DNA from: an uncultured Collinsella sp. | GTDB lineage: Bacteria; Actinomycetota; Coriobacteriia; Coriobacteriales; Coriobacteriaceae | Direction: 5' to 3' | Assembly: GCA_902470925.1 (NCBI GenBank) | Contig: CABRIF010000061.1 | Coordinates: forward strand, 1-14,644 | Length of the DNA stretch: 14,644 nt | Shown here: piece by piece, positions 6,489-13,684 of the stretch | How the letters are laid out: every line of letters starts with the position of its first letter | Numbering within the stretch: position 1 is the first letter of the stretch | The notes under the pieces: model-generated | Told to the model about the DNA's origin: nothing | Database searches by the model: none | The model's input: the letters and a program-made list of their open reading frames with translations, nothing else | Translations under genes and position numbers: made by a program

Positions 6489-7424
6489 TTAAAGGCCCTG
6501 CGCAGCCTGCACAACCGTCTCGGACGGCAGGTGCGCGCCGGCCGTGGCCACCACAGCGGCGGCCACGCGGTTCGCGCAGGCAATCGCCGCGGGCAGGGCG
6601 TCGCCGCGCTGCAGGCACGCCATCACGGCACCGATATGGGAGTCGCCGGCGCCGATGGTGTCCACCACATCCGCGCGCACGCCGGCAACCTCGCCGCTGC
6701 CGTCGGCACTGTCGTAGTAGCAGCCGCGATCGCCCAGCGTCGCCAGCACGGTGTTGTCCACGCGCCGACGCAGCAACGCCACCGCCTCGGGCACCGCCGC
6801 CAGGCCGCCCACCAGCTCGGAGGCTCCCAGGCGCGCCGCCGACACAATCGCCTCGCCGCCGTTCATATGCAGCACCGGATGCAGGTCGTAGATGCGCTCC
6901 ACCAGGTCCATGGGCAGGGTGTCGGGACGCGGACCGGGCGTGAAGAAGATGGTCTTGTCTGCGCACCGACGCTCCAAGAAGTCGACGATCACCGCGCCGG
7001 TAGGATCCTCGATCTCCAGGCCGCACACGTAGACCATGTCGATCTCGTCCATGTCGAGAGCGTCGAACCACTCCCGCTTGTACAGATAGTCCGCACCATG
7101 ATAGGCCACGAACGTGCGCTCGCCGCTGGGCTCCACATAGCAGTAGCAGCAGCCGTTTTCGCACTCGTCGTTCTCCACCTGCACCGGGATGCCCTCAGCG
7201 GCCAAGTTCGCGCGCACGTAGTCACCGAACGCGCCGGTGCCCACCGGGGAGAACAGCTGGGCGGGGACCCCGAGCGCATGTGCGATGGAAAAGGCGTTGA
7301 ACGCGCAGCCGCCCAGTGCCATCTGCTGACCGTACACGATCACGTCCTCCGCGGTACGCGGCAGGCGGTCTACGTTGATAATCACGTCCACGCACGTCAC
7401 CCCGACGAACAGAATCTTTCCCAC
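6489..7424 (-). CDS. PfkB-family carbohydrate kinase
   Basis: The ribokinase/PfkB family phosphorylates sugars or nucleosides with ATP. The 311-residue product starts at GTG 7424 (VGKILFVGVTCVDVI), with AGGGGG about 7 bases upstream; the frame is open further upstream but without similarity. The substrate-side motif is MALGGCAFNAFSIAHALG (35-52), and the ATP/anion-hole signature is DTIGAGDSHIGAVMA (255-269) with catalytic Asp261. An MNGGEA segment (187-192) stands where family members usually have N-x-x-E. A Cys-rich stretch CENGCCYCY (88-96) precedes the lid-like EPSGERTF segment. The substrate cannot be told from the sequence. It is apparently transcribed alone, as long gaps lie on both sides. 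Confidence 0.88.
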   Translation of the reverse strand: MGKILFVGVTCVDVIINVDRLPRTAEDVIVYGQQMALGGCAFNAFSIAHALGVPAQLFSPVGTGAFGDYVRANLAAEGIPVQVENDECENGCCYCYVEPSGERTFVAYHGADYLYKREWFDALDMDEIDMVYVCGLEIEDPTGAVIVDFLERRCADKTIFFTPGPRPDTLPMDLVERIYDLHPVLHMNGGEAIVSAARLGASELVGGLAAVPEAVALLRRRVDNTVLATLGDRGCYYDSADGSGEVAGVRADVVDTIGAGDSHIGAVMACLQRGDALPAAIACANRVAAAVVATAGAHLPSETVVQAAQGL

Positions 7425-7445
7425 GGCAGGCCCCCTCGGCACGCT

Positions 7446-7451
7446 ATTGTA
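7446..7451 (-). promoter_or_regulatory. Putative -10 box of the PfkB kinase gene
   Basis: On the minus strand the sequence reads TATATACAATAG, giving a -10 hexamer TACAAT about 21 bp before the GTG start. It stands out in otherwise GC-rich DNA. No clear TTGACA-like box is found 17 bp upstream. A start site this close implies a very short leader. Confidence 0.4.
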
Positions 7452-7522
7452 TATACGGCGATTGCATGGTACCACCTCGGACGGCGAGCCCGCGCGCAGA
7501 CGGTGCTGCCGCCGCATGAAAT

Positions 7523-7548
7523 AGGGACCCGCCATACGGCAGGTCCCT
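7523..7548 (-). terminator. Stem-loop between the lipoprotein and kinase genes, possible terminator
   Basis: AGGGACC (7523-7529) pairs perfectly with GGTCCCT (7542-7548). An inner GCC/GGC stem with an ATAC loop is separated from it by one mismatch. On the minus strand the stem is followed by ATTTCATG, only a weak T-run. It lies about 290 bp past the lipoprotein stop and upstream of the kinase -10 box, so it could end read-through from the lipoprotein gene. Confidence 0.4.
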
Positions 7549-7648
7549 GCGCGCTGCCCCTCCAACGCGGAGCAGGTCTAGTTGCACACGGCGCCGGTCG
7601 CGCCGGGCGTCTCGGGCCAGCGGATGTGCCAAATCGCCGATCGCACCG

Positions 7649-7815
7649 GGCAGCCGGACGCACCGAGCGCGGCACCGGCGGCCGGGTACGCGCCGAGCGC
7701 TCGTCAGCCGCTGACCGTCGGGCGGGCCCCGGTGGCCGGGCACGTGCCGAGCGCGGCAGCGACGGCCGGGCACGCCGGGCCGCCGGGCAAGCAGAGGCCC
7801 GACCGCACCGAGCGC
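7649..7815. repeat. GC-rich degenerate repeats after the lipoprotein gene
   Basis: CCGAGCGC occurs four times (7663, 7693, 7747, 7808). Segments of about 50 bp from 7649 and 7731 align well with a small gap and share the exact 12-mer CCGAGCGCGGCA 84 bp apart. GCCGGG-AC-CGCCG variants recur between them. The periodicity is irregular, so this is an older or more scrambled array than the others in the window. Confidence 0.55.
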
Positions 7816-7835
7816 GCCAGCTCCCGGCACCCGCG

Positions 7836-8747
7836 CTAGCTCAGCTCGACCGTGCCCTCGAGCACCGCCACATGATCGGGCGTCATCGTGTCGCTGAAGG
7901 TATACTCCACCGGCGAGGTCCCGTCCTGCAGGGCCAAGGTCAGCTGGACCGGCACGCTCACGCCCTTCTGGACCTCAGTCGAGTAGTTGCGCTGCGCGTC
8001 GCGGTCGGCATCGGGATTGTCATAGCTCAAGTAGGAGCTCTGGAGCTCGATGCCGTTTTGGAAGAACTTCTCCATGAGCGAGCGCGAGAACGAGGTCGCC
8101 TTCTCCCCGTTGTTGGTGAAGGTGAGGTTCAAGACCAGCACCGGGTTGCCGTCGCGGTCGGTGGAGACCTTCTGACTGTCGAGGGTGAGCGCCACGTTGC
8201 TCTCGCTCATGCGCTCCTCCAAATCCGCGATGTCGATCTTCTCGTCCAGCACTTTGACCGTCTTGCCGTAATCTATCGCATCGACCTTAGTGGAAAGCTC
8301 GACCGTGCCCTCGGTTGCGTCGCCAAGCTTGAAGACCGCCTGGCCAACGCCGCTTTCGCCCTCGTCGAGTTTCTCCTCGCCATCGACGTACTCCTTGTGG
8401 TCGGGCGTCAGGAAACCGGTGTCCAGTGTCTCGCCGTCCAGCTTCGCCTTGGTACTATAGGCGATGGACAATGCGGTCTGGGCGTACTCGGGGTCGTTGT
8501 TGGTCACCTCGAGGTTCACCACCAGCAGGCGTGTGCCCTCGTAATCGCGCGCGATGAAGGCGTCGTCCATCTTCACGGAGCAGATCGGCTTCTCGGATGC
8601 CGCCTTCGGAGCAGCGGGCATGGAGGGCATAGAGCACCCCGCAAGTCCCATCAGCAGCGCCCCGAGGGCGCCCGCAAGCCCCAGGCGACGGGAGATAACA
8701 CCCGCAGCCCCCAGACGACGGGATAGTCCTATATGCGAACCGTTCAT
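7836..8747 (-). CDS. DUF5067-type lipoprotein with two related domains
   Basis: The start is ATG 8747, preceded by a strong GAGGAGGA ribosome binding site. The N-terminus is a lipoprotein signal: Arg-rich n-region, hydrophobic LAGALGALLMGLAGC and lipobox cysteine Cys38, so the mature protein should be anchored on the outer face of the membrane. Two similar halves follow, about residues 55-150 and 185-290, each with a LVVNLEVTNN- or LVLNLTFTNN-type strand (TNN at 82-84 and 211-213). The second has FFQNGIELQSS (228-238), typical of DUF5067 proteins of Gram-positive gut bacteria, whose fold resembles DUF4352 Ig-like domains. Function is unknown; substrate binding or envelope sensing is only a guess. 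It is divergent from yaaA. Confidence 0.85.
   Translation of the reverse strand: MNGSHIGLSRRLGAAGVISRRLGLAGALGALLMGLAGCSMPSMPAAPKAASEKPICSVKMDDAFIARDYEGTRLLVVNLEVTNNDPEYAQTALSIAYSTKAKLDGETLDTGFLTPDHKEYVDGEEKLDEGESGVGQAVFKLGDATEGTVELSTKVDAIDYGKTVKVLDEKIDIADLEERMSESNVALTLDSQKVSTDRDGNPVLVLNLTFTNNGEKATSFSRSLMEKFFQNGIELQSSYLSYDNPDADRDAQRNYSTEVQKGVSVPVQLTLALQDGTSPVEYTFSDTMTPDHVAVLEGTVELS
8671..8730 (-). repeat. 30-bp tandem duplication within the lipoprotein signal peptide
   Basis: Two adjacent 30-bp copies (8671-8700 and 8701-8730) match at about 22 positions. They encode the successive peptides LSRRLGAAGV and ISRRLGLAGA, so part of the signal peptide was built by in-frame duplication. Confidence 0.65.
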
Positions 8748-8750
8748 TGC

Positions 8751-8780
8751 TCCTCCTCGAATCGAGCCTCGCGAGGAGGA
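8751..8780 (-). promoter_or_regulatory. Hairpin masking the ribosome binding site of the lipoprotein gene
   Basis: On the minus strand TCCTCCTC (8780-8773) is followed after 14 bases by its perfect complement GAGGAGGA (8758-8751), which is the Shine-Dalgarno sequence three bases before ATG 8747. The 8-bp stem covers the whole ribosome binding site. If the transcript starts upstream of 8780, translation should depend on opening this stem. Confidence 0.6.
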
Positions 8781-8963
8781 CTGCAGCTCCACCCCGCACC
8801 TCACCTTCACGGTAGCACAGCACGCTGGGCAAACACCGGGTACCGCCCGCCGCATGGAGGGTCGGACAATCGCCTTCGTCACGGCCTTGCCCGCGCCGCG
8901 CGGCACCTGCGCTCGAGGGCGCCGCACGGGGCGCACGCGAGCATCCGCCGCGCCGCGACCGTG

Positions 8964-8969
8964 TACCAT
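8964..8969 (+). promoter_or_regulatory. Putative -10 box of yaaA
   Basis: TACCAT lies 38 bp before the yaaA start codon in GC-rich DNA and fits a -10 hexamer. No good -35 hexamer is visible, so the call rests on this box and its position. Confidence 0.35.
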
Positions 8970-9007
8970 AAGGGGGCCTATGCACCAAAAACCATCCAGG
9001 AGGCCGC

Positions 9008-9817
9008 ATGCCGCAGGTCATCATCTCCCCCGCCAAGCAGATGCGCATCGACGCCGACGCGCACGCCGTGCGCGGCATCAGTCCGCATCCGGAAAAAACC
9101 GCGCGTCTCATCCGCACGTTGAAGCAGATGATGCACGAGAGGGGGCCTCAGGCGCTGCAGGCGCTCTGGCGCGTCAGCGATGCGCTGCTGGCCGAAAACC
9201 TCGAGCGGCTCGATGCGCTTGAACCGCTGCTCGACGCCGAGCAGCTCAACGACCCCGCTTGCGCCCGGCGGGTGGGCCCCGCCCTGTTCAGCTACGTAGG
9301 CGCCCAGTACCGCAGCATGGCCCCCGGCGTGCTGGACGAAGATGCCCTCGCCTGGCTGCAGGGACACCTGTGGATCATCTCGGGGCTCTACGGCTGCGTG
9401 CGCCCCTTCGACGCCGTGGCCCCCTACCGGTTGGAAATGGGCGCCAAGCTCGCCGTGGACGGCGCACGCAACCTGTACGAGTTCTGGGGCGATGCGCTGG
9501 CACGGTCGGTGGAGGCCGCAGGCGATCAGGTCGTCAACCTGGCGAGCGTGGAGTACGCCCGGGCGGTCCTGCCGCACCTGGGGCCCCGCACACACGTGAC
9601 CACTTGCATCTTCGGCGAGGAGCTGCGGGCGGGCAAGCCGGTGCAGCGCGCCGGGGCAAGCAAGGTCGCCCGCGGGTCCATGGTGCGCTGGATGGCCGAG
9701 CGTGGCTGCACGGACGCCCTTGAGCTCACCGCCTTCGACATCGGCTACGCGTTCGCACCCGAGCTCTCCGATGAGGTGGAAGACGGCGCGCGCACGCTTG
9801 TGTTCATGCGGCGGTAG
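9008..9817 (+). CDS. yaaA: Peroxide stress protein YaaA (UPF0246/DUF328)
   Basis: YaaA family proteins lower free intracellular iron during hydrogen peroxide stress in E. coli and bind DNA; the exact chemistry is not settled. The 269-residue product begins MPQVIISPAKQM, the family's N-terminal signature (ISPAKQM at 6-12). It continues with GLYG...RPFDAVAPYRLEM, NLYEFWG, VNLASVEYARAV, RGSMVRWM and ELTAFDIGYAF. The length is close to the usual 245-260. AGGAGG (8998-9003) is four bases before the ATG. It is divergent from the lipoprotein gene and followed by a repeat-rich gap, so it is probably monocistronic. Confidence 0.93.
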   Translation: MPQVIISPAKQMRIDADAHAVRGISPHPEKTARLIRTLKQMMHERGPQALQALWRVSDALLAENLERLDALEPLLDAEQLNDPACARRVGPALFSYVGAQYRSMAPGVLDEDALAWLQGHLWIISGLYGCVRPFDAVAPYRLEMGAKLAVDGARNLYEFWGDALARSVEAAGDQVVNLASVEYARAVLPHLGPRTHVTTCIFGEELRAGKPVQRAGASKVARGSMVRWMAERGCTDALELTAFDIGYAFAPELSDEVEDGARTLVFMRR

Positions 9818-9848
9818 GACCCCGACGTCCGGCAGGATGCGCGAGCGG

Positions 9849-9920
9849 CGGTCAAACCGGTCGGAAGATGGCGTGGCGCACAGGCGGTCAGATCGGTCGG
9901 AAGATGGCGTGGCGCACAGG
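9849..9920 (+). repeat. 36-bp direct tandem duplication
   Basis: Two abutting copies (9849-9884 and 9885-9920) are identical at 34 of 36 bases. Both end with TGGCGTGGCGCACAGG. The high identity suggests a recent duplication compared with the other arrays here. Confidence 0.9.
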
Positions 9921-9933
9921 GGCCACCGAGCCG

Positions 9934-10070
9934 ATGCTGATCCGGCCGGCGGCCCTCCCGCTGCGGACCCGGCCGGCGTCCTTCCCGATGCGAACCCAAC
10001 AAGCAGACCTCCCGACGCGGCCCCACTACGCGGCCTTCCCTGCTGCGGGCCCCGACCGGCAGCCCTCCCC
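9934..10070 (+). repeat. 27-bp degenerate tandem repeat array
   Basis: Four 27-bp units (9934, 9961, 9988, 10015) and a slightly longer fifth (10042-10070) follow each other without spacers. Each ends in CCTCCCG, CTTCCCG or a close variant. In one plus-strand frame they would encode nine-residue units ending in (A/S/D)-(L/F)-P, but no start signal supports a gene. Confidence 0.75.
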
Positions 10071-10255
10071 GGCAAGCCGCGCGACCGCGATGGGTCAACG
10101 TACGGGCCGCCCCACACCGCGCCGCCCGGCGCACCCGCTGCTTTTTATGCAGAGGGACGCCGGCGAAGGCGGTTGGCACGGGCTCCTTCGCGTAGGATGG
10201 TACCGATAGGCATCCGGGGCCGCGCGCCCCTTCGAACGGAAAAGGCGGAATACAG

Positions 10256-11395
10256 GTGGCCTTGGCTGATCAATTGGGCTGTGAACACGCGGTATCGGTT
10301 GTGGTGCCGGTCTACAACGTCGAGCGCTACCTCGCGCAGTGCCTCGACTCAATCGCATCCTCGCTTGGCCGCCAGCTGCAGCTCATCATCGTCGACGACG
10401 GATCCACCGACGCCAGTCCAGCGATCGCGCGCACCTTCGCCGAGCGCTGCAAAGCCGACGCAAGCGCCCCGGATTGCCTGCTTCTCACCAAGGAAAACGG
10501 CGGCTACGGCAGCGCCGTGAACGCCGGGATCGCGCAAGCCGACGGCCGCTACATCGGCATCGTCGAGCCCGACGACTACCTGGCCGGCGACCAGTTCGGT
10601 GCGCTGTTCGACATCGCCCGGCGCTGCGACTGGCCCGACATCGTGAAGGCCACCTATCGACGCGTCTGGATGCCCGACACCTCCTCCCAGCGCATCTGGG
10701 GATCGCTGCTGCGCCACCGCGGCGTGCGCACCTGGCAGGCGGGCACCACCGACCTGGGCGAGTCCCCGCAGCTCGTGCGGTGGCACCCGTCCGTGTGGTC
10801 GGCCATCTACCGGCGCGACTTCCTAGATGCCGAGCAGATTCGCTTCATCGAGGCCGCGGGCGGCGGCTGGGTGGACAACCCGTTCGTGATGCGCGCCATG
10901 TGCCGCGCCCGCCGCATCGCCTTCACCGACGACGCCTGGTACTGCTACCGCGAGGACCGCCCCGGCTCGAGCAGCGTCACCAAGGCCCCCACGCTGTCGC
11001 TCACCCGCTGGCTGCAGATGGCCAAGGAGGTGCGGTGCAGCCGCTGGGCCGCCGACGAGGGCGTGGCCGCATCGCTTGCCGGCATCGCCTTCCGCTACCT
11101 GGCCCAGCTGTGGGACACGCCCACCTGGGAGCTGCCCGAGGTGCAGACCCTGGCCAGCCAGGTGATGCAGGCGCTCAGCACGCCCGTGGTGCTCGGCCTG
11201 CCGGACGTCTCGCCCGCGGCGAAACGGCGCTGGCTTGCCGAGACGAAGCGGACAGGCGATGCGGGCGGCTCGTGCCGCTACCGTCTGCACATGCTCGGCG
11301 AACTTGCCTGGTCGTGGCGCGAAAACGGCCTGTATTTCGCCTGCGAGCGCGCAGGTCTCCATCGAGGGCGCCACGCCGCCGACACCACCGCATAA
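10256..11395 (+). CDS. Family 2 glycosyltransferase
   Basis: The product has the GT-A fold of inverting family 2 enzymes that transfer sugars from nucleotide donors, usually for cell-surface polysaccharide or glycolipid. Motifs: SVVVPVYNVERYLAQCLDSI (14-33), LIIVDDGSTD (43-52), ENGGYGSAVNAGIAQADG (80-97) and EPDDYL (104-109) in the place of the metal-binding DxD. The start is GTG 10256 with AAAGGCGG about 8 bases upstream; the length is 379 residues. No transmembrane segment is obvious, so it is probably a cytoplasmic or peripheral enzyme. A second glycosyltransferase gene starts 21 bp downstream, so the two are likely co-transcribed. Donor and acceptor cannot be inferred. Confidence 0.92.
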   Translation: MALADQLGCEHAVSVVVPVYNVERYLAQCLDSIASSLGRQLQLIIVDDGSTDASPAIARTFAERCKADASAPDCLLLTKENGGYGSAVNAGIAQADGRYIGIVEPDDYLAGDQFGALFDIARRCDWPDIVKATYRRVWMPDTSSQRIWGSLLRHRGVRTWQAGTTDLGESPQLVRWHPSVWSAIYRRDFLDAEQIRFIEAAGGGWVDNPFVMRAMCRARRIAFTDDAWYCYREDRPGSSSVTKAPTLSLTRWLQMAKEVRCSRWAADEGVAASLAGIAFRYLAQLWDTPTWELPEVQTLASQVMQALSTPVVLGLPDVSPAAKRRWLAETKRTGDAGGSCRYRLHMLGELAWSWRENGLYFACERAGLHRGRHAADTTA

Positions 11396-11416
11396 CCCGA
11401 AGGACCGACAGACCCC

Positions 11417-12496
11417 ATGCACACTCCCCTAGTTTCCGTCATCATCCCCGCCTACAACGTGGAGGCTTACGTTGAGGCCGCCGTGCGCTCCGTGCTCAAC
11501 CAAACCCTGCGCGACCTCGAGCTGATCGTGGTCGACGACGGCTCGAGCGACAGCACCGGCGCCATCCTGGATGCGCTTGCCGCCGAGGACGACCGCCTGG
11601 TGGCGCTGCACGTGGCGAACGGCGGCGCGCCGGCCGCGCGCAACCGCGCCATCGACCGCGCACGCGGTCGCTACCTGGTGTTCGTCGACGCCGACGACGA
11701 ATGCGCCCCGCAGATGCTCGAACGCCTGGCAGCCCTGATGGAAGGCGGCTGCGAGCTGGCCATCAGCGGCTTCGAGATCGTCACCACCACCGGCTACGGC
11801 AACGGCGACGACTCCGGCGACGACACCTTCGTAGAGGTCAAGCAGGTGGCCGATGCCGTGTTTCCCAGCGCGCAGGCCTTCCGCGCCGCCTCACCGGAGC
11901 TGTTCGACAACAACATGCTCTACCCGCCCTGGAACAAGATGTTTCTGGCCAGCCGCCTGAATGAGCTGCACATCCGCTACCGCGACGTGTTCTGGGACGA
12001 CTTCCCCTTCGTACTGGACTACATCCGCGACGTGGAACGCGTGAGCGTCACCAGCGAACCGCTCTACCGGTTCTTCCGCCGCCGCGCCGACTCCGAGACG
12101 GCGCGCTACCGTGACGGTGTGTTCGAGAAGCGCGAGACCGAGAACGACTGGATGCGTGAGCTGTACGAGCACTGGGGCATGGAGCACGACGCGGCGGCCG
12201 ACGAGATGGTGAGCCGCCGCTATATCGAGCGACTCGTGGGCTGCGTAGCCAACGAGTGCTCGCCGAAAAACCCGCGCAGCTTCCGGGAGAAGCGCACCGT
12301 GGTGGCCGCGATGCTGGCCTCCCCGGCCGTGCCCCATGCGCTCGCCTGCGCCCGGCCGCGCAGCACCAAGATGAAGCTCATGCTCATCCCCTACCGGATG
12401 CGCAGCCCGCTTTTATGCCTGCTATCGGGCATGTTCATCGAGTGGGTGCGCGGCGCGGCCCCCACGCTGTTCGCCAAGCTGAAGGCCCGCCGCTAG
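11417..12496 (+). CDS. Family 2 glycosyltransferase
   Basis: This is a second inverting GT-A enzyme of 359 residues. Motifs: VSVIIPAYNVEAYVEAAVRS (6-25), LIVVDDGSSD (36-45), NGGAPAARNRAIDRARG (68-84) and the metal-binding motif VDADDE (90-95). The middle contains PPWNKMFLASRL and WDDFPFVLDYI segments that fit the acceptor-side region of these enzymes. The ATG start has only a distant AAGGA (11399-11403), so translation may be coupled to the preceding glycosyltransferase. The basic C-terminus (about the last 25 residues) may lie at the membrane surface. It converges with the next gene with just 12 bp between stop codons. Confidence 0.92.
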   Translation: MHTPLVSVIIPAYNVEAYVEAAVRSVLNQTLRDLELIVVDDGSSDSTGAILDALAAEDDRLVALHVANGGAPAARNRAIDRARGRYLVFVDADDECAPQMLERLAALMEGGCELAISGFEIVTTTGYGNGDDSGDDTFVEVKQVADAVFPSAQAFRAASPELFDNNMLYPPWNKMFLASRLNELHIRYRDVFWDDFPFVLDYIRDVERVSVTSEPLYRFFRRRADSETARYRDGVFEKRETENDWMRELYEHWGMEHDAAADEMVSRRYIERLVGCVANECSPKNPRSFREKRTVVAAMLASPAVPHALACARPRSTKMKLMLIPYRMRSPLLCLLSGMFIEWVRGAAPTLFAKLKARR

Positions 12497-12506
12497 CTGC
12501 CGGCGG
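12487..12506. terminator. Possible shared stem-loop at converging stops
   Basis: CCGCCG (12487-12492) and CGGCGG (12501-12506) form a perfect 6-bp GC stem with an 8-base loop that includes the TAG stop of the glycosyltransferase. It lies between the two converging stop codons and could act on both strands, but there is no T-run on either side. Confidence 0.3.
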
Positions 12507-12508
12507 CC

Positions 12509-13423
12509 CTACAGATAGCGGCGCCAGTCGTCCTCTTCCTCCTCCTGCTCGGCGGCTTCGGCTGCCGCACGGGCGGCCTCGGCAGCCGCGCGGGCCCGCT
12601 CGAAGGACTCCCCGTTGCGCTCGGGGAAGGTGGCCAGGGCATGGGAGAAGCGCTCGAAATGATCGTTGAAGCGCACCTGCGGGACCGCGAAGATCACCTC
12701 GCGCGCCACATGGGTACCGCCCGCCAGCTCCTCGCGGAAGGCCTCGGCAACCTGGGCAGGGTCCCAACGGGCGAAATCGCAGCCGAAGGCGCCGAGCACG
12801 AGCTTGTCGTGACCGAGCTCGTCGGCGATGGCCAAGACGAAGCGGATGCGGTCGCGCAGGGAGCGGACGAGCACGTCCTCGGCGATATGGTACTCGCTGC
12901 GGGCGCGCTCGGCGTGCGGGGCGGCCGCCACGATCACATCGGCATAGGCATGCACCTTCTCGTGCGCGAAGCGCACGGCAGGCACCACGAGGGCGCGGTT
13001 GCGATAGAGCTCGCAGTTGATGTTGCGGCGCCGGTTCTCACCATACCAGGCCTTCTGCTGGGACAAGACGTTGTAGAGGAACGAATCCGCGCACAGCGCC
13101 TCCTCCTGACCCCAGCCGCCGCGCTCGTAGCCGCCGCCGGGGCGCGTGAAGGAGGCGCAATCCAGCACCGCCATGTCGCAGAACGCCGCACGGCCGCGAC
13201 CGCGCGCCAGGATGGTTGCCGTGGCGCTCTCAGGCACCACCGAGACGGCCGGTACGCAGCCCTCGGCACCCTCCGGCAGCGGCGGGGCCGCATCCAGCTG
13301 GCGCACCCCCGCCGCCGACGCCTCGATCTCGGATGCGAACCGACGCTCCATCTCGGCCGTGTGCCGATCGGCAGCCTGCGCACGCGCATCGCGCCGCGAG
13401 CCGTTGTGCTTCCGCTCCTCCAT
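12509..13423 (-). CDS. Microbial-type poly(ADP-ribose) glycohydrolase (TIGR02452 family)
   Basis: The macrodomain-like PARG fold removes ADP-ribose chains from proteins or other targets. The catalytic signature GGG-X6-8-QEE is present as PGGGYERGGWGQEEALC (95-111), with GGG and QEE seven residues apart. It is followed by SFLYNVL, VIVAAAPHAE (163-172) and the late motif LVLGAFGCDFARWDPAQVA (208-226). The residues before PGGG read DCASFTR where many members have NFAN. The first 45 residues are charged and helical-looking; the last 30 are Ala/Glu-rich and end EEEEDDWRRYL. Start ATG 13423 follows AAAGGGAG. It shares a 261-bp divergent control region with an SOS-type polymerase, so a role in stress or DNA damage is plausible but unproven. 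Confidence 0.9.
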   Translation of the reverse strand: MEERKHNGSRRDARAQAADRHTAEMERRFASEIEASAAGVRQLDAAPPLPEGAEGCVPAVSVVPESATATILARGRGRAAFCDMAVLDCASFTRPGGGYERGGWGQEEALCADSFLYNVLSQQKAWYGENRRRNINCELYRNRALVVPAVRFAHEKVHAYADVIVAAAPHAERARSEYHIAEDVLVRSLRDRIRFVLAIADELGHDKLVLGAFGCDFARWDPAQVAEAFREELAGGTHVAREVIFAVPQVRFNDHFERFSHALATFPERNGESFERARAAAEAARAAAEAAEQEEEEDDWRRYL

Positions 13424-13470
13424 GCCCTGCTCCCTTTCTCCTATGACGGTGTGGGCTTGCTCGTACGCTC

Positions 13471-13476
13471 ATAGTA
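13471..13476 (-). promoter_or_regulatory. Putative -10 box of the PARG gene
   Basis: On the minus strand TACTAT lies about 47 bp before the ATG start at 13423. It fits a sigma70 -10 hexamer; no good -35 box is seen at standard spacing. Confidence 0.4.
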
Positions 13477-13542
13477 CCGCACCGTGCGGACACCGCACTG
13501 CCCCGCCTTGGGCGTGCACGGCACAGACTGTGGAGCTTTCAT

Positions 13543-13561
13543 GAACATGGTACAGATGTTC
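13543..13561. promoter_or_regulatory. Dyad GAACAT-N7-ATGTTC in the divergent control region
   Basis: Perfect 6-bp half sites (13543-13548 and 13556-13561) lie upstream of both divergent promoters. The half sites resemble LexA half sites (GAAC/GTTC), but the GAAC to GTTC gap is 11 bases instead of 4, so it is not a standard SOS box. It may be an operator for another regulator. Confidence 0.35.
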
Positions 13562-13610
13562 GTGTGCCAAGCTGCGCAAAAGCAAAAGATTCCCAGCTCA
13601 TAAGCATTGT

Positions 13611-13670
13611 TTGACCCAGCTTCGCACAGGTCGTAGCATAGCGAACAGAGGTTCTAGAAACACTTGTTCG
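13611..13670 (+). promoter_or_regulatory. SOS-controlled promoter with two LexA (DinR) boxes
   Basis: TTGACC (13611-13616) and TAGCAT (13634-13639) are separated by exactly 17 bp, a good sigma70-type promoter. Directly after the -10 box lies CGAACAGAGGTTCT (13642-13655), matching the Gram-positive LexA consensus CGAAC-N4-GTTCG at 9 of 10 fixed positions. A second site, GAAACACTTGTTCG (13657-13670), matches 8 of 10. Both cover the expected transcription start, where bound LexA would block initiation. They precede the polymerase GTG start by 14 bp or more. Confidence 0.85.
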
Positions 13671-13684
13671 TATGGGAGGGGACC

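Larger units (their letters stand above)
7425..7835. other. 411-bp gap between kinase and lipoprotein genes
   Basis: Both flanking genes are on the minus strand. The gap holds the kinase promoter region (about 7425-7475), the stem-loop at 7523-7548 and a GC-rich degenerate repeat region (7649-7815). Frames on both strands stay open only because of the base composition and repeats; no gene is supported. Confidence 0.6.
9818..10255. other. 438-bp gap with two repeat arrays and a possible promoter
   Basis: A 36-bp duplication (9849-9920) and a 27-bp array (9934-10070) fill the left half. The right half has a small stem CTGC/GCAG with a T-rich loop (about 10138-10152), a TTGGCA box (10173-10178) and TAGGAT (10193-10198) only 14 bp apart, which is short for a promoter, and GGGGC/GCCCC (about 10216-10230). 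The glycosyltransferase gene begins at 10256. Confidence 0.55.

Noticed and set aside
7460..7550. GGTGGTACC on the minus strand plus a hairpin, suggesting a T-box leader
   Set aside because: The hairpin precedes rather than follows the T-box-like word, the start of transcription seems downstream of both, and the gene is a sugar kinase rather than an amino-acid gene.
6531..8726. 731-codon plus-strand frame across the kinase and lipoprotein genes
   Set aside because: It is antisense to two recognisable proteins and crosses repeat DNA; His/Arg/Gly-rich composition is typical of shadow frames.
8978..10117. 379-codon minus-strand frame antisense to yaaA
   Set aside because: YaaA has clear family motifs on the plus strand; the extra part of this frame is translated repeats.
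10173..10198. TTGGCA and TAGGAT as a full promoter for the glycosyltransferases
   Set aside because: The 14-bp spacing is too short for a normal sigma70 promoter; kept only as a remark in the gap entry.
13543..13561. GAACAT dyad as a third LexA box
   Set aside because: GAAC and GTTC are separated by 11 bases rather than 4, which does not fit the Gram-positive LexA site.
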